Assembly (NCBI RefSeq): GCF_027925245.1
Contig: NZ_BSDP01000001.1
Location: 124,001 to 188,000 of the forward strand
Origin: Agromyces rhizosphaerae
GTDB lineage: Bacteria > Actinomycetota > Actinomycetes > Actinomycetales > Microbacteriaceae
Reading direction: 5' to 3'
DNA: 64,000 nucleotides
How positions within the stretch are numbered: position 1 is the stretch's first letter; each line of letters starts with the position of its first letter. Below, piece by piece: positions 47,934 through 57,107 of the stretch. The position numbers and the translations under genes were made by a program. Under the pieces are notes generated by a model, which had not been told where the DNA came from, searched no databases, and worked only from the letters and a program-made list of their open reading frames with translations.

Positions 47934-47955
47934 GAATCGAATCGTCGTTCGATTC
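47934..47955. promoter_or_regulatory. inverted repeat before the TetR gene
   Basis: Perfect 8-base arms GAATCGAA and TTCGATTC flank six bases. The half-site matches the palindrome at 41414-41425 before the acyl-CoA dehydrogenase, so both may be operators of this TetR protein. Confidence 0.55.
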
Positions 47956-47987
47956 TCTCACGTCATCCCCAGCCACCGCGAGACATC

Positions 47988-48016
47988 TTGTGCCGAGTCG
48001 GAGAGTCGGGGATACT
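47988..48016 (+). promoter_or_regulatory. promoter of the aldehyde dehydrogenase gene
   Basis: A -35-like TTGTGC (47988-47993), 17-base spacer and -10-like GATACT (48011-48016) are followed immediately by the 16-base palindrome. Confidence 0.5.
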
Positions 48017-48032
48017 GTGAATGATCATTCAC
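48017..48032. promoter_or_regulatory. 16-base perfect palindrome, repressor site at the ALDH promoter
   Basis: GTGAATGATCATTCAC begins right after the -10 box and covers the expected transcription start. TGAATGA half-sites are also used by the TetR-family fatty acid repressor FadR of Bacillus subtilis, with a different spacing. Confidence 0.65.
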
Positions 48033-48069
48033 TTGTGATCGACGACTCCCCGAGGATGCGGAGAATCCC

Positions 48070-49524
48070 ATGACACTGACCGACAGCCCGAAGCTGCAGC
48101 AGCAGCCCGAGCAGCCCCTGCCCGACGTCACCGCGACGGTCGCCGCCGCGCGCGAGGCGTCGGCGTGGTGGGCGGGCCTCGGCTACGCGGAGCGCCGCCG
48201 GCGCACGCTCGCCTGGAAGAACGCCATCGCCAACGGCGCCGAGGAGCTCGCCGAGATCATCTCGCGCGAGACCGGCAAGCCGGTCGGCGATGCCACGCTC
48301 GAGATCATGCTCACCCTGGGGCACCTCGACTGGGCCGCGAAGCACGCCCGGAAGGTACTGAAGCGCCGCGGCGTTCCCGCGGGCGCGGTCGCGTTCAACC
48401 AGAAGGCCACGCTCGGGTACGAGCCGTACGGCGTCGTCGCCGTCATCGGCCCGTGGAACTACCCGCTCTACACGCCGATGGGGTCGGTCGGCTACGCGAT
48501 CGCCGCGGGCAACGCCGTCGTGTTCAAGCCCAGCGAGCTGACCCCCGACACCGCGGTCTGGCTGGCCGAGGCATGGACGCGCGCGAACCCCGAGCAGCCC
48601 GTGCTGCAGGTCGTGACCGGTGGCGGCGAGGTCGGCGGCGCGCTGATCCGCGCGGGGGTCGACAAGGTCGGCTTCACCGGGTCCACCGCGACCGCGAAGA
48701 AGGTCATGGCGGCCTGCGCCGAGCAGCTCACGCCGCTGGTCGCCGAGTGCGGCGGCAAGGACGCGATGATCGTCGCGGCCGACGCGAACCTCGACCTCGC
48801 CACGGACTTCGCGGTGTTCGGCGGCTTCGGCAACAGCGGCCAGACCTGCGTCGGCGTCGAGCGCGTCTACGTGGTCGAGTCGGTGCGCCGGCAGTTCCTC
48901 GACCTCCTGGTCGAGAAGGCCCGTACGCTCGCGCCCGGCACGGACGAGTCCGCGTCGTACGGCCGCATGACGCACCCGGCCGGCGGCGACGTCGTGCGCG
49001 AGCACGTGCAGGACGCCCTCACCCGCGGCGGCACCGCGGTGCTCGGCGGGGTCGACTCGGTCAAGGCGCCGTTCGTCGAGCCGATCGTGCTGACCGACGT
49101 GCCCGAGGACGCCGACGCCGTGTGCGTGGAGACGTTCGGACCCACCCTCGTGGTCAACGGCGTCGCCGACCTCGACGAGGCCGTCGAGAAGGCCAACGCG
49201 ACCGACTACGGCCTGGGCGCCTCGATCTTCACGCGCAACCACAAGCTGGGCGAGCGCCTCGCCGCCCGGCTCAAGGCCGGCGCGGTCACGATCGACTCGG
49301 TGCTCGGCTTCGCCGGGGTCGCCGCACTGCCGTTCGGCGGCGTCGGCGGCTCGGGCTTCGGCCGCGTGCACGGGCCCGACGGCCTGCGCGAGTTCAGCCG
49401 CGCGAAGTCGATGACCGTGCAGCGCTTCAAGGCGCCGCTCGACCTGCTGCGCATCGACCGCTCCGAGCGCGACATGAAGATCGCGAAGTCGATGCTGCAC
49501 TCGCTGCACGGCAGCAGGAAGTAG
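48070..49524 (+). CDS. aldehyde dehydrogenase
   Basis: 484-residue NAD(P)-dependent ALDH. Seen: VAVIGPWNYPLYTPMGSVGYAIAAGNAVVFKPSE, GFTGSTATAKKV, catalytic Glu in LVAECGGKDAM and nucleophile Cys in NSGQTCVGVE. The divergent TetR, the palindromic operator and the surrounding fatty acid genes suggest a fatty or alkyl aldehyde substrate; semialdehydes cannot be excluded. It stops ten bases before the convergent tandem-TetR gene. Confidence 0.9.
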   Translation: MTLTDSPKLQQQPEQPLPDVTATVAAAREASAWWAGLGYAERRRRTLAWKNAIANGAEELAEIISRETGKPVGDATLEIMLTLGHLDWAAKHARKVLKRRGVPAGAVAFNQKATLGYEPYGVVAVIGPWNYPLYTPMGSVGYAIAAGNAVVFKPSELTPDTAVWLAEAWTRANPEQPVLQVVTGGGEVGGALIRAGVDKVGFTGSTATAKKVMAACAEQLTPLVAECGGKDAMIVAADANLDLATDFAVFGGFGNSGQTCVGVERVYVVESVRRQFLDLLVEKARTLAPGTDESASYGRMTHPAGGDVVREHVQDALTRGGTAVLGGVDSVKAPFVEPIVLTDVPEDADAVCVETFGPTLVVNGVADLDEAVEKANATDYGLGASIFTRNHKLGERLAARLKAGAVTIDSVLGFAGVAALPFGGVGGSGFGRVHGPDGLREFSRAKSMTVQRFKAPLDLLRIDRSERDMKIAKSMLHSLHGSRK

Positions 49525-49534
49525 GCGCCGCGAC

Positions 49535-50743
49535 TCAGCGGCCGAGGTCGGTGTCCGGCGGGTCGAGCACGGCGTCGACCATGGCCGCGACGCAGCGCAC
49601 GACCGCGGGGTCGTCGCTCCAGTGGGAGCGGCGGCCCCCGTCCACGACCACGCCGAGCGCGGCGTGCACCAGGATGCGCGCGGAGGGCTGGTCGAGCGAC
49701 GGATGCACCGCGCGCAGCCGGTTCACCCACTCGGCCACGTGCTCGCGCTGCAGCGCCAGCAGGCGCGACAGGTCATGCTCGGGCAGGCTCGTCGCGTCGG
49801 CGGAGTAGACCGACAGCAGCTCGTGCTGCTCGAACGCGAAGCGGATGTAGGCGCGCCCCATCGACTGCAGCGCCCCGGCGGGATCGGACCCGGCCCTCGA
49901 CGTGGCCTCCGCCGTGACCTGGGTCAGCCGCTCGGCGGCACGCACGCATGCCGCGAAGAGGATGTCGGACTTCCCCGCGAAGTGGCGATAGACGCCGGAC
50001 GGGGTGAGGCCGGCGGCCGCGGCGATCTCGTCGATGCCGACGTCGTGGTAGCCACGACGGTTGAAGAGCGTGATCGCCTTCGAGAGCAGCAGCTCGCGAC
50101 GGCCCCCGATCGGTTCGGAGTCGCTCCGCTCGATGGGCGGCGCCTCGGCGCCGTCGGGCGAGACCCGCAGCACGCGGTGCGCGGCACCGCCGATCACGCG
50201 GTCCATGCGGCGCACGCCCAGCGACGTGCGGTGTGCGGTGATCGAGGCGATCACCGCGAGCGCCCCCGAGGCGATGCGATCGGCCTCCACCGGCCCGAGG
50301 TCGTCGCGCACCGCGAGCAGCGCGTCGGCGATCGTCGCGGTGAGCCGGTCGAACTGCTCGCCGATCTCGGCCCGGTGCTCGGGCGCGAGGTAGCGACCCT
50401 CCCAGCGGTAGAGCCCGCCGGTGCTGCGGTTGGCCACGGTCACCTTCAGCACCGCGGCCAGGAGCGCGTCGAGGCGCTCGTCGGGGTCGTCGGATGCGGG
50501 GACCTCGTCGATCCCGTCGAGGAGCCCGCCCGCCAGTCCCCTCGCGCACGCGACGAAGAGCGCGTACTTGCTCGGGTAGTGCCGGTAGAGCGCCGGAGCG
50601 GAGACCCCGACCGCCGCGGCGATGTCCTCCATGCCGACCGCGTGGAATCCGTGCGCGCTGAAGGCCTCGGCCGCGGCCGCCTCGATGCGCTGCTTGCGAT
50701 CCTTCGGCCGGCGCCGAACCGTCTCCGTCACGACTTCGGACAC
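49535..50743 (-). CDS. tandem TetR-family regulator (two TetR units in one chain)
   Basis: 402 residues holding two complete TetR units. Unit 1: RIEAAAAEAFSAHGFHAVGMEDIAAAVGVSAPALYRHYPSKYALF; unit 2 from about residue 210: LLLSKAITLFNRRGYHDVGIDEIAAAAGLTPSGVYRHFAGKSDILF. The chain is twice the usual ~200, so it may act as an internal dimer. GGGAGG precedes the GTG. It is divergent from the acyl-CoA ligase gene (153 bases between starts), its most likely target. Confidence 0.9.
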   Translation of the reverse strand: MSEVVTETVRRRPKDRKQRIEAAAAEAFSAHGFHAVGMEDIAAAVGVSAPALYRHYPSKYALFVACARGLAGGLLDGIDEVPASDDPDERLDALLAAVLKVTVANRSTGGLYRWEGRYLAPEHRAEIGEQFDRLTATIADALLAVRDDLGPVEADRIASGALAVIASITAHRTSLGVRRMDRVIGGAAHRVLRVSPDGAEAPPIERSDSEPIGGRRELLLSKAITLFNRRGYHDVGIDEIAAAAGLTPSGVYRHFAGKSDILFAACVRAAERLTQVTAEATSRAGSDPAGALQSMGRAYIRFAFEQHELLSVYSADATSLPEHDLSRLLALQREHVAEWVNRLRAVHPSLDQPSARILVHAALGVVVDGGRRSHWSDDPAVVRCVAAMVDAVLDPPDTDLGR

Positions 50744-50896
50744 GCCGCACCTCCCCACCAGCACCCTACGGCACCCGGCCCCGGTGCGCAGGACGAATCG
50801 CACACTGAGAACCGCGATTAACAAAAGTGATGACGCGGGCCGACTTCTGGGGCATACTGGGGGCAGTTCTGCACGAGGAAGTGGGAAAGGGATTCG

Positions 50897-52486
50897 ATGA
50901 CGAATACAGCAGTCGCGGAGACGCCCGTCGCCCAGGCGATGCCGACCTGGTCGTTCCGCAGCCATTGGATGGCCCAGACGGCGGGCCACGCCGTGTCACG
51001 GCCCGATGCGGTCGCGCTGCGCTACCTGGGCCAGGACACGACCTGGCGCCAGCTGCACGAGCGCTCGCTCGCCCTCGCCGGCGCGCTGCGCGAGCGCGGC
51101 GTGCAGTCCGGCGACCGGGTGATGCTGCTCACGCTGAACCGGCCCGAGTTCGTCGAGGCGGTCTTCGCGATCAACAGCCTCGGCGCGATCGCCGTGCCGG
51201 TGAACTTCCGCCTCACCCCGCCCGAGATCCTCTACCTCATCGAGGACAGCGGGTCGCGCGTCCTGATCGTCGACGGCCCGCTCGCGCCGCTCGGCGCCGC
51301 CGTCGCCGGCATGACCTCGCAGCTCGAGTCGAAGATCGTGCTGGGCGAGGCCGACGGCTTCGAGTCGTACGAGCAGGTGCTCGCCGACGCCGACCCGATC
51401 GAGCTCGAGGACGTGCCGGAGGACTCGACGGCGCTGCTCATGTACACCTCGGGCACCACCGGCGCCCCCAAGGGCGCGATGCTCTCGCACCGCAACATGT
51501 ACCTCCAGGCGGTCACCTGCATCCGCTGCAACGAGGTCTGGGACGAGTCGGACGTCGGCTTCCTGACCGCGCCGTTCTTCCACATCGCGGGCCTCGGCTC
51601 GATCGCCGCGAACTTCATCATCGGCACGCCGACCGTGATCCACCCGCTCGGCGCCTTCGACCCCGAGGCCGTCGTCGACGCGTGGGAGCGCGAGGGTGCG
51701 ACCATCGTCTTCAACGTCCCGCAGCAGTGGCAGGCGATCTGCGCACTGCCGGGCATCACGGACCGCGATCTCAAGCTGCGCATCATCAGCTGGGGCGCCG
51801 CACCGGCGTCGGACACCGTGCTGCGGGCGATGGAGGAGACCTTCCCCGAGGCGACGAACGTCGCGGTGTTCGGCCAGACGGAGATGTCGCCGATCACGTG
51901 CGTGCTGAGCGGGGACGACTCGCGCCGCAAGCTCGGCTCGGTGGGCAAGCCGATCCCGACCATCCAGTACCGCGTGGTCGACGACGAGATGAACGACGTG
52001 CCCGTCGGGGAGATCGGCGAGATCGTCTACCGGGGCCCGACCATGATGTCGGCCTACTGGAACAAGCCCGAGGAGACCGCCAAGGCGTTCGAGGGCGGCT
52101 GGTTCCACTCGGGCGACCTGGTCCGGCAGGACGACGAGGGCTTCGTCTGGGTCGTCGACCGCAAGAAGGACATGATCATCTCGGGCGGCGAGAACATCTA
52201 CTGCGCCGAGGTCGAGAACGCCATGTTCGCCCACCCGAAGGTGCTCGAGGCAGCGATCGTCGGCCGGGAGGACGACCGCTGGGGCGAGGTGCCCGTGGCG
52301 TTCGTCGCGCTGAAGCCGGAGCAGGAGCTCACGCTCGAGGAGTTCACCGACTTCCTCGGCGCGACGCTCGCCCGGTACAAGCTGCCGAAGGACCTCGTGA
52401 TCGTCGACGCGCTCCCCCGCAACGCCGGCGGCAAGGTCCTCAAGACCGTGCTCCGCGACCGCCTGGCCGAGTTGGCGAACGGGTGA
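50897..52486 (+). CDS. acyl-CoA ligase (AMP-forming)
   Basis: 529-residue adenylating enzyme that activates a carboxylic acid to its CoA thioester via acyl-AMP. Seen: P-loop YTSGTTGAPKGAMLSH, VFGQTEMSP, GWFHSGDLV, DRKKDMIISGGENIY and the C-terminal catalytic Lys in RNAGGKVLKTVLRDRL. Fatty or alkanoic acid substrates fit the neighbours. A GGGAAAGG-type site precedes the ATG; CATACT at about 50853 may be its -10. Confidence 0.9.
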   Translation: MTNTAVAETPVAQAMPTWSFRSHWMAQTAGHAVSRPDAVALRYLGQDTTWRQLHERSLALAGALRERGVQSGDRVMLLTLNRPEFVEAVFAINSLGAIAVPVNFRLTPPEILYLIEDSGSRVLIVDGPLAPLGAAVAGMTSQLESKIVLGEADGFESYEQVLADADPIELEDVPEDSTALLMYTSGTTGAPKGAMLSHRNMYLQAVTCIRCNEVWDESDVGFLTAPFFHIAGLGSIAANFIIGTPTVIHPLGAFDPEAVVDAWEREGATIVFNVPQQWQAICALPGITDRDLKLRIISWGAAPASDTVLRAMEETFPEATNVAVFGQTEMSPITCVLSGDDSRRKLGSVGKPIPTIQYRVVDDEMNDVPVGEIGEIVYRGPTMMSAYWNKPEETAKAFEGGWFHSGDLVRQDDEGFVWVVDRKKDMIISGGENIYCAEVENAMFAHPKVLEAAIVGREDDRWGEVPVAFVALKPEQELTLEEFTDFLGATLARYKLPKDLVIVDALPRNAGGKVLKTVLRDRLAELANG

Positions 52487-52989
52487 TCGACGCCGCCACG
52501 GCCGACGCGCGCCTCGAGGTCTCCCCCGGCCTCGAGGCGCGCGTGCGCGGGCTCCTCGCGCGCGACGCGGTGGACCCCGACGAGCTCGACGAGGTGTGGG
52601 CGGCGCTGCCCACCGCATCCATCGACGACCTCCTCGGCCGCTGGCGCGGCACGCCCGTGCCCACGGGTCACGGGCTGGGCCGGGTGCTCGACGGCGTGCG
52701 CTGGCACGGCAAGCACATGCGCTCGGCGAACGACGTGAGCCCGATCGTCTGCGAGGCGCCCGACGGCTCGCTCGTCGACAACGTCGAGCTCGCGCGCGGC
52801 GGCGCGTCGCTCTGGATGGTCGCGTTCCGCGACGAGGTCACCGCGACCATGGTGTACGACGGCATGGCGACGTTCGATCACTTCAAGCGCGCCGGCGACG
52901 GCCTCCTGCTCGGCGTGATGAACGGGAAGGACGTGCTGCACCGCGGTCGCCACTTCTGGTTCGTGCTCGATTCCGAGGGCCCGGCCTGA
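52483..52989 (+). CDS. GXWXG/DUF4334 domain protein
   Basis: 168 residues, coupled to the ligase by a GTGA overlap. LLGRWRGTPVPTGHG matches the GXWXG motif, and the C-terminal half (VMNGKDVLHRGRHFWFVL) fits DUF4334, a small beta-rich family of unknown role that recurs beside lipid or terpenoid catabolism genes. A lipid-binding or chaperone-like function for the ligase product is only a guess. Confidence 0.8.
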   Translation: MIDAATADARLEVSPGLEARVRGLLARDAVDPDELDEVWAALPTASIDDLLGRWRGTPVPTGHGLGRVLDGVRWHGKHMRSANDVSPIVCEAPDGSLVDNVELARGGASLWMVAFRDEVTATMVYDGMATFDHFKRAGDGLLLGVMNGKDVLHRGRHFWFVLDSEGPA

Positions 52990-53012
52990 CCCGTCCGACG
53001 GCCGGTTCCGGC

Positions 53013-53018
53013 CAGAAT
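53013..53018 (+). promoter_or_regulatory. -10-like box, leaderless TetR gene
   Basis: CAGAAT ends six bases before the ATG at 53025; no ribosome site is visible. Confidence 0.35.
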
Positions 53019-53024
53019 GGGCCC

Positions 53025-53645
53025 ATGAGCGCTCCCGCCGACCCCACCCGCTTCCCGGTGCCGACGCCGCAGTCGGCCCGCCGCACGAGCCGCCAGGACG
53101 ACCTCTACCGCCGACTCGGCGAGCTGTACCTGCGACGCGGCTTCGTCGCCCTCACGGTCGACGAGACCGCCGCGGAGCTGCACTGCTCGAAGTCCACGAT
53201 CTACGCCCTCGCCCCCACGCGCGAGGAACTGCTCCGCCAGGTCGTGCTCGACTACTTCCGGCGCGCGGCGGACATGATCGAGGCGCGCGTCGCCGAGCAG
53301 GTCGACCCGGTGCGCCGCCTCGAGGCGTACCTCACCGGCGTCTCCGACGCGGTGCGCGACGCGTCGGAGACGTTCATGGACGACGTGGTGGAGTTCGGCC
53401 CGACCCGCGAGGTGTACGAGGTGAACGCGGCCGGGGCCGCCCGTCGCATCCGCGAGCTCATCGAGGCCGGCGTCGACGCCGGCGCGATCCGCCCGGTCCG
53501 GGCCGCGTTCGCCGCCGACCTCGCCACCTCGGCGATCGTGCGCATCCAGCAGCGCGAGGTGCGCCGCAACACGGGCATGGCCGAGCCGGAGTCGTTCACC
53601 GCGCTCGCGGACCTCCTGCTCGAGGGCCTCCGCTCGCGCGACTGA
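53025..53645 (+). CDS. TetR-family regulator upstream of etfBA
   Basis: 206 residues; helix-turn-helix LYLRRGFVALTVDETAAELHCSKSTIYALAPTREELLRQV with an atypical recognition region (CSKSTIYALA). The C-terminal domain is helical. It precedes etfB by 85 bases, where a palindrome sits between the -35 and -10 elements, so it probably controls electron-transfer flavoprotein expression. Confidence 0.88.
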   Translation: MSAPADPTRFPVPTPQSARRTSRQDDLYRRLGELYLRRGFVALTVDETAAELHCSKSTIYALAPTREELLRQVVLDYFRRAADMIEARVAEQVDPVRRLEAYLTGVSDAVRDASETFMDDVVEFGPTREVYEVNAAGAARRIRELIEAGVDAGAIRPVRAAFAADLATSAIVRIQQREVRRNTGMAEPESFTALADLLLEGLRSRD

Positions 53646-53664
53646 ACGATACGGAGAACTGTAC

Positions 53665-53692
53665 TTGCGTGCTGCTAGCAGTACGGTATGAT
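53665..53692 (+). promoter_or_regulatory. etfBA promoter with internal palindrome
   Basis: TTGCGT (53665-53670), 16 bases, TATGAT (53687-53692). The spacer holds the perfect palindrome CTGCTAGCAG (53672-53681), ideally placed for a repressor such as the TetR protein encoded just upstream. Confidence 0.6.
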
Positions 53693-53730
53693 CGATCCAT
53701 CCGATGCCGACGACGGTGCGAGGAGGATCG

Positions 53731-54498
53731 ATGAGGATCGCCGTATTGCGCAAGCAGGTGCCCGACACGTGGGGCGAACGACGCATGGACCCGACGACGG
53801 GGCGCGCCGATCGCGACGCCTCCGACGCCGTGGCCGACGAGATCGACGACCGGGCGCTCGAACTGGCGCTCCACCTGCGAGAGGAGCTCGGCGGGGCCGA
53901 GATAGTGCTCCTGACGATGGGGCCGGATGCCGCCGAGCAGGCGCTGCGCGCCGGCCTCGCGCTCGGCGCCGACCGCGCCGTGCACGTCATCGACGAGCGA
54001 CTGGTCGGGGCCGACCTGCTGCAGACCGGTCGCGCACTCGCCGCCGCGCTCGCCCGCGAGGCGTTCGACCTCGTGCTCACGGGCCTGGAGTCCACCGACG
54101 GCCGGGGCGGCGTGCTCCCGGCGATGCTCGCCGAGCGCCTCGGCCTGCCGCTCGTCTCCGCCGCGACCTCGCTCGAGGTCGCGGGCGGCGCGCTCCGCGC
54201 CGCCCGCGCGACCGAGTTCCAGGCGATGGACGTCGAGGTGCCGCTGCCGGCGATCGTCACGGTCACCGAGCGGTTCCCCGAGGCGAGGATCGGCTCCTTC
54301 CGCGGCATCCGCCAGGCCAAGAAGAAGCCGGTCGACCGGCTGAGCCTGTCCGACCTGGCGCTCGCTCCCGCCCCCGCGGCATCCGTCGTCGTCGACGTCG
54401 ACCGTGCCCCGGAACGCACCGCCGGCGCGCGGATCGTGGACGACGGCACGGCCGCCGAGGCGGTCGCCGACTTCCTCGCCGAGCGCAACCTGATCTGA
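53731..54498 (+). CDS. etfB: electron transfer flavoprotein, beta subunit
   Basis: 255 residues. With EtfA it accepts electrons from acyl-CoA dehydrogenases. Seen: [14 protein letters not shown] at the N-terminus, the AMP-binding segment with [25 protein letters not shown], and [27 protein letters not shown] lies five bases before the ATG. etfA follows after 11 bases. Confidence 0.93.
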   Translation: MRIAVLRKQVPDTWGERRMDPTTGRADRDASDAVADEIDDRALELALHLREELGGAEIVLLTMGPDAAEQALRAGLALGADRAVHVIDERLVGADLLQTGRALAAALAREAFDLVLTGLESTDGRGGVLPAMLAERLGLPLVSAATSLEVAGGALRAARATEFQAMDVEVPLPAIVTVTERFPEARIGSFRGIRQAKKKPVDRLSLSDLALAPAPAASVVVDVDRAPERTAGARIVDDGTAAEAVADFLAERNLI

Positions 54499-54509
54499 GG
54501 AGCAGAACC

Positions 54510-55472
54510 ATGACGAGCGTGCTCGTACTGGCCGAGGTCGCCGCGAACGGCTCCGTGCGCAACACCATCGATCCCCTGGTCGGCGCGGCCGCCGCCGTGG
54601 GCGACCCCGTCGCCGTCGCCGTCGTGCCGCCCGGGCACCGCGACGCGGTCGCCGGGCGACTGCATGCGGCCGGCGCGTCCCGCGCGATCGTCGCCGAGTC
54701 CCCCGACGCGGGCGTGCTCGTGTCGGCACCGCAGGTCGACCTGCTGCAGGCCGCGGTCGCCCTGGTCGGCCCGGTCGCCGTCGTCGTGGGCCACACGGTC
54801 GAGGGCCGCGAGGTCGCCGGCAGGTACGCCGCGCGCACCGAGTCCCCGGTCGCGACCGACGCGATCGACGTCGGCCTCGACGGCGGCGCCGTGCGCATCA
54901 CGCACTCGGTGTTCGGGGGCTCGTGGATCGTCCGCTCGGGCGTCGAGGGCGGCGTCCCCGTGGTGACGGTGCGCGTGGGCGCGACCACGCCGACCGGTCC
55001 GGCTGCCGCGATCGACGTCGAGGAGGTCGCGCTCGACTCCCCGACCGGAGTGAGGGCCGCGGATGCCCGTGAGCTCGGCGGCTCCACCAGCCGGCCCGAC
55101 CTCCGGGGCGCCGCCAAGGTCGTGTCCGGTGGCCGCGCCCTCGGCTCGAAGGAGCAGTTCGTGCTCGTCGAGCAGCTCGCCGACACGCTCGGCGCGGCGG
55201 TCGGCGCCTCGCGCGCGGCCGTCGACTCCGGGTACGCCCCGCAGGCGCTCCAGGTCGGCCAGACCGGCACAACCGTGGCACCCGACCTGTACCTCGCGCT
55301 CGGCATCTCGGGCGCGATCCAGCACCTCGCCGGCATGCGCACGTCGAAGACGATCGTCGCGATCGACCGCGACCCCGACGCGCCGATCTTCGAGATCGCC
55401 GACCTCGCCGTCGTGGGCGACCTGTTCCAGGTGGTGCCGAAGCTCATCGACGCGGTCGAGGCACGGCGATGA
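54510..55472 (+). CDS. etfA: electron transfer flavoprotein, alpha subunit
   Basis: 320 residues. The C-terminal FAD-binding domain shows [66 protein letters not shown] and [21 protein letters not shown] order. A minor change is Thr-Thr where most proteins have Lys-x in QTGKxV. The stop overlaps the start of the cytochrome b gene (ATGA), so the three proteins are coupled. Confidence 0.93.
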   Translation: MTSVLVLAEVAANGSVRNTIDPLVGAAAAVGDPVAVAVVPPGHRDAVAGRLHAAGASRAIVAESPDAGVLVSAPQVDLLQAAVALVGPVAVVVGHTVEGREVAGRYAARTESPVATDAIDVGLDGGAVRITHSVFGGSWIVRSGVEGGVPVVTVRVGATTPTGPAAAIDVEEVALDSPTGVRAADARELGGSTSRPDLRGAAKVVSGGRALGSKEQFVLVEQLADTLGAAVGASRAAVDSGYAPQALQVGQTGTTVAPDLYLALGISGAIQHLAGMRTSKTIVAIDRDPDAPIFEIADLAVVGDLFQVVPKLIDAVEARR

Positions 55473-56395
55473 CGACGTCGACGCGCCAGGGTGCGCCCAG
55501 TCGCTGGAAGGTGCTCGGCTGGGCGATCCCGGCCGCACTCGTGGCGGTGGTCGCGCTCGTGCTGCTCGCGCGCTGGCTGCGCACCCTCGCGGGCGTCGAG
55601 GCGTTCGTCGACGCGTACCCGGGCACGGTGCCCCCGCCGCCGGGCACGCCCGAGGGCTTCCCCGCGTGGCTCAGCTGGCAGCACTTCCTGAACGCGTTCT
55701 TCCTGCTGCTGATCGTGCGCACCGGCTGGCGCGTGCGCACCGTGCAGCGACCCGAGGCGCACTGGACCCGCACCAACACCGGGCGCTTCCGCACGAAGCG
55801 GGCGCCGAAGCGCATCAGCTTCGACCTCTGGCTGCACCTCTCGCTCGACGCCCTGTGGGTGCTGAACGGCATCGTGTTCATCGTGCTGCTGTTCGCCACG
55901 GGACACTGGGCGCGCATCGTGCCCACGTCGTGGGACGTCGTGCCGAACGCGCTCTCGGTGGCACTGCAGTACGTGTCGCTCGACTGGCCCGCCGAGGACG
56001 GCTGGGTGGTCTACAACAGCCTGCAGCTGCTGGCCTACTTCGGCATCGTGTTCATCGCGGCGCCGCTGGCGATCCTCACGGGGCTGCGGATGTCGCCGGC
56101 GTGGCCCGTCGACACCCCGCGCCTGAACCGCGCCTACCCGATCGGCCTGGCGCGCGCGGTGCACCTGCCCGTGATGCTCGCCTTCGTGGCGTTCGTGATC
56201 GCCCACGTCGGCCTCGTGCTCGCGACCGGCGCGCTGCGCAACCTCAACCACATGTACGCCGGCACCGACGAGGTGAACTGGATCGGCGCGGCGGTGTTCG
56301 CCGGCACGGTGGTCGTGATGGTCGCCGCGTGGATCCTCGCCCGGCCGGTCTACCTGCGCGGCCTCGCGCAGCTCACGGGCAAGGTCACGCGGTAG
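55469..56395 (+). CDS. membrane cytochrome b (b561/hydrogenase-b type) coupled to ETF
   Basis: 308 residues with about five transmembrane helices. [23 protein letters not shown] resembles the first heme helix of the Ni/Fe-hydrogenase/formate dehydrogenase b-type family. Candidate heme ligands: His72, His123, and His232 with His246, 14 residues apart in one helix, the usual diheme spacing. It has no catalytic subunit of its own; its overlap with etfA suggests that it takes electrons from ETF to quinone. An ETF-quinone oxidoreductase or EtfD gene is not in this window. Confidence 0.85.
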   Translation: MTTSTRQGAPSRWKVLGWAIPAALVAVVALVLLARWLRTLAGVEAFVDAYPGTVPPPPGTPEGFPAWLSWQHFLNAFFLLLIVRTGWRVRTVQRPEAHWTRTNTGRFRTKRAPKRISFDLWLHLSLDALWVLNGIVFIVLLFATGHWARIVPTSWDVVPNALSVALQYVSLDWPAEDGWVVYNSLQLLAYFGIVFIAAPLAILTGLRMSPAWPVDTPRLNRAYPIGLARAVHLPVMLAFVAFVIAHVGLVLATGALRNLNHMYAGTDEVNWIGAAVFAGTVVVMVAAWILARPVYLRGLAQLTGKVTR

Positions 56396-56426
56396 GGCCC
56401 GGTTCAGCCGCGGCATCCGGTGCGAA

Positions 56427-56432
56427 TAGGCT
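56427..56432 (+). promoter_or_regulatory. -10 box, leaderless promoter of pcp
   Basis: TAGGCT ends eight bases before the GTG at 56441. Confidence 0.45.
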
Positions 56433-56440
56433 CGGATGCC

Positions 56441-57079
56441 GTGACCAGCGTGCTCCTCACCGGCTTCGAGCCGTTCGGCGGCGACGCCGTCAACCCCTCC
56501 GGCGACGCCGTGCGCGCGGTCGGCGCGAGCTGGTCGTGGCCGGAACGGCTGGTCACGGCCGTGCTGCCGGTGTCGTTCGCCGCCGCGGCCGACGAGCTCG
56601 AGCGGCTCGTCGAGGCGCACTCCCCCGACGTGCTCATCGCGACGGGGCTCGCGGGCGGACGCGCGGGCATCACGCCCGAGCGCGTCGCGGTGAACCTCGC
56701 CGACGCGCGCATCCCCGACAACGACGGCGACCAGCCGCTCGACGCGGCCGTCGTGGCGGGCGGGCCCGATGCGCGCTTCACGGGCCTGCCGGTGAAGGCC
56801 ATCGACGCGGAGTTGGCCGCCCGGGGCATCCGCTCGTCGCTCTCGACCACCGCGGGCACCTACGTGTGCAACGCGGTCTTCTACCGGGCCACGCACCTCG
56901 CGGTTGCACGGCCCGGACTGCGTGCCGGGTTCATCCACGTGCCGTACGCGGCCGAGAGCGCACCCGAGGGGGCGCCGTCGCTGCCCGCGGCGACCATCGC
57001 CGAGGCGCTCGCCATCGCGTGCCGCGTGAGCCTCGACACCGCGGCCGATGTCGCGATCGCGGGAGGCTCGCTGCACTGA
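56441..57079 (+). CDS. pcp: pyroglutamyl-peptidase I
   Basis: Cysteine peptidase removing N-terminal pyroglutamate. 212 residues, normal. Seen: LLTGFEPFGGDAVNPSG at the N-terminus, catalytic Glu in GGRAGITPERVAVNLADARIPDNDG, Cys in STTAGTYVCNAVFY and His in GFIHVPYA. Cytosolic; the GTG start is leaderless. Confidence 0.92.
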   Translation: MTSVLLTGFEPFGGDAVNPSGDAVRAVGASWSWPERLVTAVLPVSFAAAADELERLVEAHSPDVLIATGLAGGRAGITPERVAVNLADARIPDNDGDQPLDAAVVAGGPDARFTGLPVKAIDAELAARGIRSSLSTTAGTYVCNAVFYRATHLAVARPGLRAGFIHVPYAAESAPEGAPSLPAATIAEALAIACRVSLDTAADVAIAGGSLH

Positions 57080-57107
57080 CCGGCGACGCGCCGGCGGGTC
57101 AGCCCGC

